The notes under the pieces are model-generated. The model did no database searches. It had not been told where the DNA came from and was given only the letters and a program-made list of their open reading frames with translations. Below are positions 1 to 10,200 of a DNA stretch of 64,000 nt, in pieces. The translations under genes and the position numbers were made by a program. The DNA is from Bufo bufo (lineage: Eukaryota > Chordata > Amphibia > Anura > Bufonidae). Location of the stretch: NCBI RefSeq assembly GCF_905171765.1, contig NC_053392.1, positions 406,390,565 through 406,454,564 of the forward strand. Reading direction: 5' to 3'. Numbering within the stretch: the first letter of the stretch is position 1; each line of letters begins with the position of its first letter.

Positions 1-311
1 CCTGATTCCCTGCTCTGTATTTCCCCCATCTGCCACTGTCATTGCCCCCAATGCTATAATGTGGCTATGGGTGCCACTATGACCACTCCCAACACAGCTA
101 TGCACAGGGTCCCCCACCTTCTCCTGAACCTTCTTCTCAAAGAAGCCAGGCAGAACTGTGGCCTACTACTACTTTTACTACTACTATTTGAGGCCGGATA
201 GCTAATGCTGCTGCTACCCTCATTCTGGCTCTGGGAGGACAAGGCCTGGCCCTGGGTCTTTCGTTTGGAACCCTTCCGTATTCCAGACATATGGCCTAAT
301 GTACATATCAC
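1..311 (-). pseudogene. hAT-A transposase N-terminus, degraded
   Basis: The minus-strand reading contains MSGIRKGSKRKTQGQ followed by a Ser-rich stretch. It closely matches MSGKQKGSKQKTHSQ plus a Ser-rich stretch at 39329-39484 on the plus strand. In hAT-C that N-terminus is followed by a BED zinc finger, so this is read as the low-complexity N-terminal tail of a ZBED-type hAT transposase. The reading turns basic (Arg-rich) and then hydrophobic towards position 54, which suggests a frameshift. Not a functional gene. Confidence 0.55.
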
Positions 312-544
312 ACAAAGAATGGAACAGGTTGCAAGTCTATTTTGAGGAACTTAAAAAGAGGTGCAATAAACTGTCCTTCCCTTTCTACAAACACACTGAG
401 TTCACTGCTACTGACAATTTACTTTGGAAGCAATGCAGTATCAGTGCGACTAACAGATTCGGGCCTAATATCTTATGTACGTTAAAATAAGTAGATTCAG
501 AAAAAAACTAAAACATTTCTTTAGTGTAAAACGCAAGTTGTCAA

Positions 545-850
545 GCTACTAAGAGATTACCCCTCAACACACACACACACACACTTGAACTGTCTGGAGA
601 TGTCCTTGTATTTCAGGTGTTTTCAACACTACCGTCTGGATTGAAAAACATGTGGTATACACTTGTATTGCTATTTTTGCACACCACACTAATACTTGAA
701 CTGTCTGGAGATGCCCTGTCCCAGATTTTGGACTACTATTTCAGGTGATTCCACTGAGATTTAAAACTCTACCCTTTGGATTGTAAAACACACCTTGTAC
801 ATCTGTATTGAGCTTATTCCTCCCACACCAAAACTTGAACTTTGCAGATT
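545..850 (-). repeat. Imperfect tandem repeat in the hAT-A leader
   Basis: The phrase 'cttgaactgtctggagatg' starts near 584 and again near 696, with a decayed third start near 833, giving units of roughly 110-135 bp. A short (ca)n run precedes the first unit. The reverse complement resembles the leader of hAT-C around 36010-36060, so the array belongs to the transposon 5' leader. Confidence 0.6.
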
Positions 851-1720
851 TCTGTGTATGGTGTAATTTAGGTTCAATTTCATTGTTAGAAAAATTGCGT
901 TATTGCTTTTGCTACACTGCAACAACAATTCAGATATGATGCTGTGAAAATAAAAAACATTTGCTCAGCATCAGCAGATGGTCTTATTGCCGTAAAATGC
1001 TTCTTCTACAATGTGAATCATTTAGGATGAACGGATATGATGTACTAAATAAAAAATATACACTAGTTGCTCAGCAGTCAGAACTGCAGCATAATGCTAA
1101 TTTTAATGGGAAAAAGATGGTAATAAGCTAAGAGAAATGTCAAATTTGGAAAAAAATATATATATTTCCGTTCAAATGGGGGAAAAAAAGAAATGTTCTT
1201 GCAGATAGCTATTTTAGAGGTTCTGCAGCAGCTGCAGCTGTGTTATAAGGTAGTGACTGTAGCTGGAAGGCACTGCCAGGCATACCCAACCTTAGCTCTT
1301 CACTTCTCACTCCCTGGCTAAAAACTTTTCCTGCACAATTTTTATTGTCTTTAGCCTTTCCCTTCACTGTCCCTAACACTAGAATAGTGTACATTGTCCC
1401 TAATATCATTTTCTGCCACAGTCTGCTACACCCATTCACCCTCATTCACAGCCCAACACAGAATGATGTTCTGCTTGTTCTGCTAGGGCACCTCCCTACC
1501 TGCTACAGCACTGATTGGCTCATCCATGCTGTCTGTCAGCCTGTGAGCCAATCAGGGCAATCTGGCCGCTACTTCCTCTTAGGATCATGTGAGCATCCTT
1601 TTTCCTCCCTAGTGCTTTTTCCTGCAGATATGTGAAGCAAAATGGTGCTGCGTGCTGTTTTACTGGGTTTGTCCGAAGCAAACCTGAAAAGCTTTGGGGT
1701 CGTCTTGCAGAAAAAATTTT

Positions 1721-4700
1721 GGGAATTTTTTTTAATGGACATATATGTTGGTTAAAATGGAAAGAAATGTAAATAATAAATGTACATTTTTATCAAAAAA
1801 GGAACACATGATCTTTTTTTTTTATTATTACATTGCACGGTGTATAAATGTGTTATTTTAGCTCATATGACAGGATGAAGAAATTTACCATATACACACT
1901 GAAACAAAATATGTACATATAAAATGTTAGGTTCCTCTTTAATTTCCAACAAAGGGAATAAACAGAAAATATTGTTATCAACATGCAACTGTAAGTTCTT
2001 GTACTAAAAATCATTTCTAAAGTTTGAAAATAAGGTTTGTTTGTGGTCTGAAAAACTCTTGGCAAGTTTAGTAAAACAGTTCTGAGGACACAGAGTGACC
2101 ACCGCCTGGCAAGACTTATATACCTTCACAAACCAGCTTTTAGAATCCGGACAATATCTTGTCATGTGAAAACAAGTAAAATTACATGAATCTGCAAGGC
2201 ACAGTAATTCATGTAAACTGCAACTTAAAATTGCATTCCCATCTGGTGGGTGTGTAGATTATAAACAGCAATCTATTGCTTACAAATAAAAGAAGGACTT
2301 ATTTTCTTTTCCCTCTTCTAAGAAAGTACTGATAGTTCTCTCTTGAACCCTACATTCTGCATCTATGTGCCATTTTCCTTTCATCAAATAACAAACAAAG
2401 GCGAGATTTCAAGGATGAGCGAAAAAAGCCTTTATAGGTTGTCAAAGAAATCAATAAGAACAAATGAAAAAGAAAAATGTCAACAACTTTCATCTGTCAG
2501 AGAAAATAAAGTTTAGGAAATGCAACACCATAAAACAAATCCAGCATCTTGTAATGCAAATTCTTATAATGTATACAATCCTACATACATTAGATATGGC
2601 GTAGCAAGTAAAGAAAGATGCCATGTCCATATTTTATTTTTTGGTGGGTGAGGTTGCCACTGAACTACCACTAAATACACTATCCTAAACCATATATCCA
2701 TACGATACATCTTGTATTAGATTATACATTCCCTCGATTTAATTGAATAACTTTGCAACTGAATTCATGAACTAATTTGATGATATATAAATAGTGACTA
2801 GGAGAGGTGACCATAGGCCGCAGATGGTTTGTAGGTCATGCCACATATTTTTTTTCCTTCCTACCAGACATATCACCTTTCATTACTCATAAAAGAGAAA
2901 GTCACATTAATGCTGCAAATTTTCTACCATGACATCAAAGCTTGACCTTTATATTAAGTACATATAAAAAGGTGAATAACATAACATTGATTGGCAGAGT
3001 ATCACAAAATCAGCTAGTGACCAACGAAAGATAGGTACTGAAGAATAGTACCTTCCCAACAATCTCTTGCTATTTCGGGCTTTACTTCCGCTCTAGGCTG
3101 TGGTCACAACATGACCATGTCCATGCAGCCATTTCATATTTCCTGTGATATTCATGGGTGAGTCAAAGCAGCAACAGGGGCAATGATAGGGGAGTGTCTA
3201 TGTAACTAACTGGGTGGTAGATGCTATAACCTAGCCAGGCATTAGCTGTGCTGGAGTTGTGCAGAGAAAGAAGTGCATCATGGGTTTGGTTGGATATAGC
3301 AACAGGAAGTTCAACATACAGGATGTATCCAAACCATAGTGATTTGTTTACATTGTGAAAATAGGTCAGGAGAATTTTAAAAAAAAGACACATGGAAGAT
3401 GTACATAAGGTAAACAACTACATATAATGTTAAAAACCAAAGTAATCCCCTTTAAGCATCTCCACCAGCCTATGCAAACATATTTAATCCCCAAAAATTT
3501 TGGGGAGATATAATGTGAGAACCTATTTAATATCTATTTAACTATCTCATATCTTTTGTCTATTTACAATGTATATAGCTCTTTCACATGTATCTATTCC
3601 ATTTCTGTCTATATAGCTAGAGGTTGAGAATTAAAGGGGTTTTCAAGTAAAAGGCATTCTTTTTATTATATACAGAAAGAAGATAAGTGAACGCTTCTAT
3701 GTAATGCAGGAGTCTTTATATAGCACAGTGAGCATATGTTGCACAAGAATAAATAAAATTAATGCAAATAGATTCCATTAAATATAATTAGCAGAGAATT
3801 ATGACAGGTGAATGATTCTTGCATTAGGATCCTTTTATTCACCAGACAGACAGTGAAGGTGACACTTCATCCTCTGTGTCAGTATTGAGTCAAGGCAATA
3901 TAATTATTTTGCAGAAATAGAAACAGTATTTCTTTACTTTAAAATAAGATATATCCAATCTAGTATCTATACATTATAAAATGTGAATACATATTCTAAA
4001 TAGATGAGTGGAATAAACTCAATATATAAATCACTGCAATACAATTACTCATAGATCAAGAATGAGATAAATCATAAAGGACACTAAAGCATATGGTCTC
4101 TGTATGTTCAACATCTAAAAGCTGCAAATATCACTAAAATATCCACTAACACAGCTAATAGACAAGATGTTTGCAGTTTTAGTCCTCATCTTGTCTAATG
4201 CCTTTGTCTGCACTACAACAGTCACAATTAGTCAGTCTGGCACAGAGAGAGGCTCACCAGTTTCTTCCAGTCAGCTCGATGCATGTCACAATGTTCACGG
4301 AAATAGGCACATTGAGATTTGCTTTGGGCACACCAAAGAATACCAGCATGCATGTCTAACAGTAATCACTGCAAAAGGGGAATAATAACATTAATAATGA
4401 TGGTATTCTACTATGACACAAAAAGAGCCCTTTACAAAGTGTGATAGCAGTAAATATGGATTTTTGCTCTCTGATTTTTCAACCATTTTCTTCATATGAA
4501 CAAAGCTTTATGCGTCATGATGGAGGGGCATGGATCTAAGGGGCAGAGTACTGAGATTTGTATAGAACTGTAAATGTACATCTGAAATGATGTAAATGCA
4601 TCACCCTTACTGTATGTATCTGCATTCTATTGTCTGTTAATTAAAAAAAACACAGATTTTAATAATTGAAATCACAAATTAGAAACCTGAACATGCAGGT

Positions 4701-5051
4701 GTTTTTATGCAAGGTAAATTAACCAAATTCAAGGAAGCAGAGCTATGAGGAGCTGTTTAGTACAGTCTTCACAATTTCCTTACCTCACGTATGTGCACCT
4801 ATATGCACTCATACCTCAATATTCACATTTTGAGTGGAGATTGGGTTTATATATTATTTTATCTTTTATGGCTTTTAGTGAACTTGAGAAGCATATTTAC
4901 AGCTTTCTAGTAGTATATATTCTCTTCTACAATATTTTCAATTAGTAAAAGCACTTCCTTAAAGGGATTGTTCCTGAAAAATATTCTACATATTTCAAAG
5001 CACCTGAATCTGAATACTTTTGTAATTGTATGTAATTACATATTTAGTACA
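1721..5051. other. AT-rich non-coding stretch with no recognisable gene
   Basis: No reading frame here exceeds about 85 codons and none resembles a protein I know. The stretch contains A/T homopolymers and short phrases common in amphibian repeats, such as 'ttaaaggggttttc' near 3633 and 'cttaaagggattgttcc' near 4960, which hint at further decayed MITEs. I could not find paired termini for them. A moderately GC-rich patch near 3060-3420 may be another old repeat. Confidence 0.5.
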
Positions 5052-5056
5052 GCCAT

Positions 5057-5713
5057 TGTTAGTATTGCAGCCCGTGCCTGCCGCTGCCCTTCTCTATTGG
5101 ACAGGCACGGGCACTGGTGCCACTGCCCCTCCTCTATCTCACCCACAGAGGGCCCAGTCACCAGTGTCTTGTGAACACATCCTAATTCTTAGTGTGAACA
5201 CATCCTAATTCTTCCCCAGACTATGGCTGACTGTCCCTGGGTATTTAAGGCACCTTCCCCAGTGGTAGGGTGCCTGACCTTTAGGTTGTCTAGCTTACTA
5301 GATCTAGTGAAGGTGCGCTCTTTCTTTTTAGTCTGCCCGTGTACCAAACTCTGCCTGTCTATTGATTTTGACCCGACCACTGCCTGTTTACTGTACTGAC
5401 CCTCTGCTACCTCCCCTGAACTTGAATTAGTTTCTTGGATTCACACGAACTCTGCCTTGACATATGCCTGTTACCTGACTACGAGTAATGTCTGATCCCT
5501 TGGTGCTTCGCAGCCTGTCTCTGATACCCCTGGGTAAGCAGCCAACCACATAGGGATTATTCCAAGAGGTAGCAACCCGGTGGCTCCCCTGCAGTGAAGA
5601 TCAAGTCCCTCTATAGTGGTTAAATGGTGAAAACCAGGTCACTGCGAGAACTACGCCCTTAGGATTAGCCCAAAGTCAAACTGGTTGCTTGTTTAAAACC
5701 ACTGTCCATAACA
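5057..5713 (+). mobile_element. Solo LTR (family 1), 657 bp with 5-bp TSD
   Basis: The segment begins TGTTAG and ends ATAACA, and is flanked on both sides by GCCAT (5052-5056 and 5714-5718). A TG...CA unit with a 5-bp duplication is the signature of an LTR. There is no internal coding region, so this is a solo LTR left by recombination between two LTRs. Parts resemble the reverse complement of 28008-28688: both carry a phrase like 'actattccaagag' followed by 'ggctcccctgc'. A 'gggtatttaaggc' TATA-like box lies near 5240. Probably Ty3/Gypsy-type from the TSD length; the parent element cannot be named. Confidence 0.75.
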
Positions 5714-6201
5714 GCCATGGTGTTATTCAATAAAACCTATCTGTATAGCACAACCTACTACTTGTTAATTTAATTATTATTCTGCACTCTTAGCAGAGAT
5801 GACTGCACATTCTCATTTCCACCCTTCAAATGCCACCAGCCATATCTTATTTTAGAATCTATGACAGTACAGAGAGAGAACTGCAGCAGAAAGTAGATGC
5901 CCCCTGACCTGCCTACCTAAACAAAATCTATTGGAGCAATTAGAGCAGTGAATGTGCAGAGCTCTGGATCTACCATATTTTTCGCTTTATAAGACGCACT
6001 TTTTTCCCCCCAAAAGTGGGGGGGGAAATGGCAGTGCGTCTTATAAAGCGAACACTGCCATGTTTACTTTGGTGATGCTGATACATCGCAAGCCGCGATG
6101 TATCAGAGGGGTGGGAGGAGGGGACGGAGGCTGGCAACACTCGCGGCGGGGCTCGATGCAGTCACTGTACTGTAATACATCGGGCCCCGGCAATTTTCAC
6201 A

Positions 6202-6475
6202 TGTAAAGTCTATAATCTTCAAGCAGTATCTCTGCTTTTAACTAGGGCAATCCTTTGTAGTAGTACAACTCACTATGAAGGCGGCAGCGTAACCTCGCGA
6301 TTCTTACTCATTCACGCTCCTCCCAGTTCATTCATGAAGGAGGAGCAGGAGCGTGAATGAGTAAGCATCGCGATGTTACGCTGTCGCCCTGCCTGCCGCT
6401 TTCATAGTGAGTTGCACTACAGAGAATTGCCCTAGTTAAAAGCAGAGATACTGCTTGAAGATTTTAGACTTTACA
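6202..6475. repeat. Palindrome 1 in the DNA transposon
   Basis: An inverted repeat centred near 6338: 'tgtaaagtctataatcttc' at 6202 is mirrored by 'gaagattttagactttaca' ending at 6475. Pairing continues through 'agcagtatctctgctttt', 'aactagggcaat' and a GC-rich core around 'gtgaatgagtaag'. Arms are about 130 bp with small mismatches, so the strand could fold into one long hairpin. Confidence 0.8.
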
Positions 6476-6497
6476 TTTGAAAACTGCTTCATTACAA

Positions 6498-6686
6498 TCT
6501 GCTTTCTTCTATAACAGTACTCACTATGAAAGCAGCGGTCCAGCCGGCGCGTGACGTCACTCACTCGGTCATGCTCCTCCCACTTCATTAATGAAGCTGG
6601 TAGGAGCGTGACTGACTGAGTGAGTGACATCACGTGCTGGCCAGACTGCTGCTTTTATAGTGAGTACTGGTATAGAAGAAAGCAGA
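6498..6686. repeat. Palindrome 2 in the DNA transposon
   Basis: The inverted repeat runs from 'tctgctttcttctata' (6498) to 'tatagaagaaagcaga' (ending 6686), about 90 bp per arm, with a centre near 6592 around 'cttcattaatgaag'. Its inner part repeats the theme of palindrome 1 ('actcactatgaaagc', 'ctcctccca'), so the two probably arose by duplication. Confidence 0.8.
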
Positions 6687-6731
6687 GCATTTAAAAGATT
6701 TCACATATAAAGTCTACTGTGTGCCCTGTGG

Positions 6732-6874
6732 TGTAATGGGGGTCACTATTCGCACAGGGACAATATACTGTGACACATATGATACTGTGACCAGAATAAG
6801 ATCATCTTATGCTGGTCACAGTATCATATGTGTCACAGTATATTGTCCCTGTGTGAATAGTGACCCCCATTACA
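6732..6874. repeat. Palindrome 3 in the DNA transposon
   Basis: Near-perfect inverted repeat: 'tgtaatgggggtcactatt' at 6732 pairs with 'aatagtgacccccattaca' ending at 6874. Arms are about 67 bp with a centre near 6803 in 'agatcatct'. It sits 16 bp left of the Gypsy insertion at 6891. Confidence 0.85.
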
Positions 6875-6890
6875 TAAGATGCTATATATG

Positions 6891-7276
6891 TGTCACGGAA
6901 CCATGAACCAGACGTACAACAAGAGATAAGTGAAAATAAGAAGGCTTTATTGAAAATAAAGCTGTAAAGCAAAAGTCCAAACGGATGGTGAAACCGAGCA
7001 GAGTCTTTGCGAAGCCAGAGGTCAGGAACCAGAAGGGTAGTCAGACGAAGCCAGGATCAGGAACCAGAAGCAGCAGCAGTCTTAGAAGCATGTGAACACA
7101 AGAGGACCAAGCAAGGAACTGAAGCCACAGACTTCCTATATATATGAGCTAGGCATCCAGCTCCTCCCAGGGGAAGGAGGAGCCGCAGGGTGGAAGGCTA
7201 CAAGAAACCCAGAAACCAAGATGGCCGCCAGCACATGTCAAACGAAGGAGAGCAGCAAGCAGGTAAGACCATGACA
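6891..7276 (-). repeat. 3' LTR of the complete Gypsy (minus strand)
   Basis: 386 bp, TGTCACGG...CATGACA on the plus strand. On the coding (minus) strand it carries a TATA-like 'catatatatagg' and an AATAAA polyadenylation signal ('ttcaataaagcc') with the spacing expected of U3-R. It matches the other LTR at all but one position. Confidence 0.93.
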
Positions 7277-7280
7277 GTAC

Positions 7281-7290
7281 CTCCCCCTCA
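7281..7290 (-). other. Polypurine tract of the Gypsy element
   Basis: The minus strand reads TGAGGGGGAG a few bases before the 3' LTR, the expected place for the plus-strand primer of reverse transcription. The gag-pol stop codon TGA is the first triplet of this tract, so the coding region runs right into it. Confidence 0.65.
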
Positions 7291-10200
7291 AGGGCCCCTC
7301 CTCCGCGGAGCACAAAACGGTTTCTGAGGGAAGCGTGCGTGGAAGGCTCGGAGCAAGGCAGGAGCATGGACATCTGCGGAGGGAACCCAGGAACGCTCCT
7401 CTGGACCATAACCACGCCAATGGACCAAAAACTGCAACCGACCGCGGACCAGGCGTGAGTCCAGGATATTGCTCACCTCATATTCCTCACGATTGCCCAC
7501 TTGGACCGGACGAGGCCGAGGAACCGAGGAAGTGAAACGATTACACACCAGTGGCTTCAACAGGGAGACATGAAACACGTTGGAGATCCGCATGCCAGGA
7601 GGAAGCGCAAGGGCATAGGCTACCGGGTTTACCCTGCGAAGCACTCGGAAGGGACCAACAAAGCGAGGCGCCAGCTTGGGAGTGGGCACTCGAAGGTTGA
7701 GGTTGCGGGTGGACAACCATACACGGTCTCCGACCTGGTAGGAAGGAGCAAGCGCTCGTCTGCGATCAGCCTGGAGTCTCTGGCGCTGCGCAGAGACCTC
7801 AAGGGACTTCTGGATCTGTACCCAAGAAGCACGTAGGACGGAAAGGTGATCCTCCACAGCCGGAATATCCTGGGGAGAGAATACCTCCGGTAACACGGCA
7901 GGTTGGAACCCATAATTGGCCATGAAGGGAGACGTCCCAGAGGAAGAGTTCACCGCCGTGTTCCTGGCAAACTCAGCCCAAGGCAGGAGGTCAACCCAAT
8001 TGTCTTGGTGATCGGAGACATAGCAACGAAGGAATTGCTCCAAGGCCTGATTGGATCGTTCTGCGGCCCCATTGGACTGAGGGTGGTAGGCCGAGGAGAA
8101 GGAGAGATGAATCTCCAACTGGGAGCAAAAGGCGCGCCAGAACCTGGACACAAACTGACTCCCCCGATCCGACACAATCTCCTTAGGCAAACCGTGCAAC
8201 CGGAAGACCTCCCTGGCAAAAATCGTGGCCAACTCTTGTGCAGAGGGTAACTTCTTGAGAGGAACACAGTGGCACATTTTGGAAAACCGATCCACAATCA
8301 TGAGAATGACCGTATGGCCTCGGGATGCAGGGAGGTCCACAATGAAATCCATCCCCAGGTGTGACCATGGGCGCTCCCCGGTGGCTATGGGTTGCAGAAG
8401 GCCCAACGGAAGGTGCCGAGGGGACTTACTCTGGGCACAAACGGAGCATGCCGCTACATATGCGGCGATGTCGGAACGTAGGGAAGGCCACCAGAACAGA
8501 CGTGAAACAGCCCAGGACAGCTGATTCTTTCCAGGATGCCCCGCGGTCTTGGAGTTATGGTAGGTTCGCAACAACCGAGTGCGCAACTCCTCAGGCACAA
8601 AATATCTGCCGTTGGGTCTCCCAGAGGGAGCACCAGATTGAGCCGCCAAAATCTGCTCACCCAGGGGAGAGGTCAGGCTGGTGCGAATGGCGGCCAGGAT
8701 CTGATTCGGAGGTATGACCGAAGTCGGAATCGACTCCTCCCTGGACAGCTCGGAGTACTGCCGTGATAAGGCATCCGCCCTGATGTTCTTGGAACCGGGT
8801 AGGTAGGAGACCACGTAATTAAAACGTGACAAGAACAGAGCCCATCTGGCCTGACGTGGTGTCAATCTCTTGGCCTCAGAAAGGTAGGTCAGATTCTTAT
8901 GGTCCGTCAGGATGAGAACCGGAACCACCGAACCCTCGAGCAAGTGCCTCCATTCTTTAAGGGCCTGCACGATGGCCAATAACTCCCTGTCACCAATCTG
9001 ATAGTTGCACTCCGCGGAAGACAGTTTCCGGGAGTAAAACCCACAAGGAAGCAGAGGACCCTCTGGTGTTCTACGCTGAGACAGAAGGGCGCCTACTCCC
9101 GTCTCAGACGCGTCCACCTCGAGGACAAAGGGCAACCCAGGGTTGGGATGCGACAGAATCGGAGCCGACACAAAGGCGGACTTTAGGGCCTCAAAAGCTC
9201 GGATGGCCTCGAGCGGCCAGACCTGGGAATTACTGCCCTTCCTGGTCAGATCCGTGAGAGGCTTGGCCAGCATGGAAAAGTCCCTGATGAACTTCCGATA
9301 ATAATTGGCGAAGCCCAAAAAGCGCTGCAGGGAACGAAGACCACTGGGCTGGGGCCACTGTAAGACAGCCGAAACCTTCTCAGGATCCATGGAGAACCCC
9401 TCAGCGGAAATGATGTAACCTAAGAAGGTTACCTGGGATCGGTGAAATTCGCATTTCTCAAGCTTACCGAACAGCTTGTTCTCTCGTAACCGTTGCAACA
9501 CTCGTCTGACATCCAGAATGTGGACCTCCATGGATTCAGAATATACCAAGATGTCAACCAAATAGACTACCACACACTGCTGCAACAGGTCACGGAAAAC
9601 ATCGTTGATGAATTCCTGAAAGACTGCGGGCGCATTGCACAACCCAAAGGGCATAACCAAGGATTCGTAATGACCGGTCCTGGTGTTAAACGCGGTCTTC
9701 CACTCATCGCCCGCCTTGATCCTTACCAGGTTATATGCCGCCCTCAGGTCGAGTTTGGTAAAGACCGTGGCCCCTTTAAGGCGATCGAACAGCTCGGAAA
9801 TCAAGGGTATCGGGTAAGCGTTCTTGATCGTGATGCGATTGAGACCCCTGTAATCGATGCAAGGCCTCAACTCACCGCCCTTCTTTTTCACAAAGAAAAA
9901 TCCAGCCCCTGCCGGGGACGAAGATTTGCGAATGTGTCCGCGTGAAAGCGCCTCCCTCACGTACTCCTCCATGGCCTCATTCTCCGCTACCGACAGTGGA
10001 TAGACTTTGCCACGAGGAGGAACGGCACCAGATTGTAACTCTATGGCACAATCGTATGGGCGGTGCGGAGGTAGGGCAACCGCGCGCACCTTATCAAATA
10101 CATCCCGGTACTCCTCGTATTGAGGAGGCAACAGAGAGTCCGAGGAAGTACACAGCAACTTGACAGACCCATGGATGCAACTAGCCCCACACTGCGGTGA

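Larger units (their letters stand above)
1..1720 (-). mobile_element. hAT-A: 5' half of a hAT-family DNA transposon, cut by the window edge
   Basis: Read on the minus strand this runs from a non-coding 5' region (about 1720-1200) through a tandem-repeat leader (about 850-545) to the first codons of a transposase (about 290-54). The same order and similar sequence occur on the plus strand at 35345-39480 (hAT-C), including the stretch around 'ctgattggct' and the leader motif 'gggcatctcc'. This shared architecture is the main evidence that both are copies of one family. The 5' terminus is placed by homology only; I could not find a clear terminal repeat or target duplication. The 3' half lies outside the window. 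Confidence 0.65.

Noticed and set aside
4167..4385. A 72-codon plus-strand frame starting with a hydrophobic stretch like a signal peptide
   Set aside because: Too short, isolated in AT-rich DNA, with no homology I recognise; consistent with chance.
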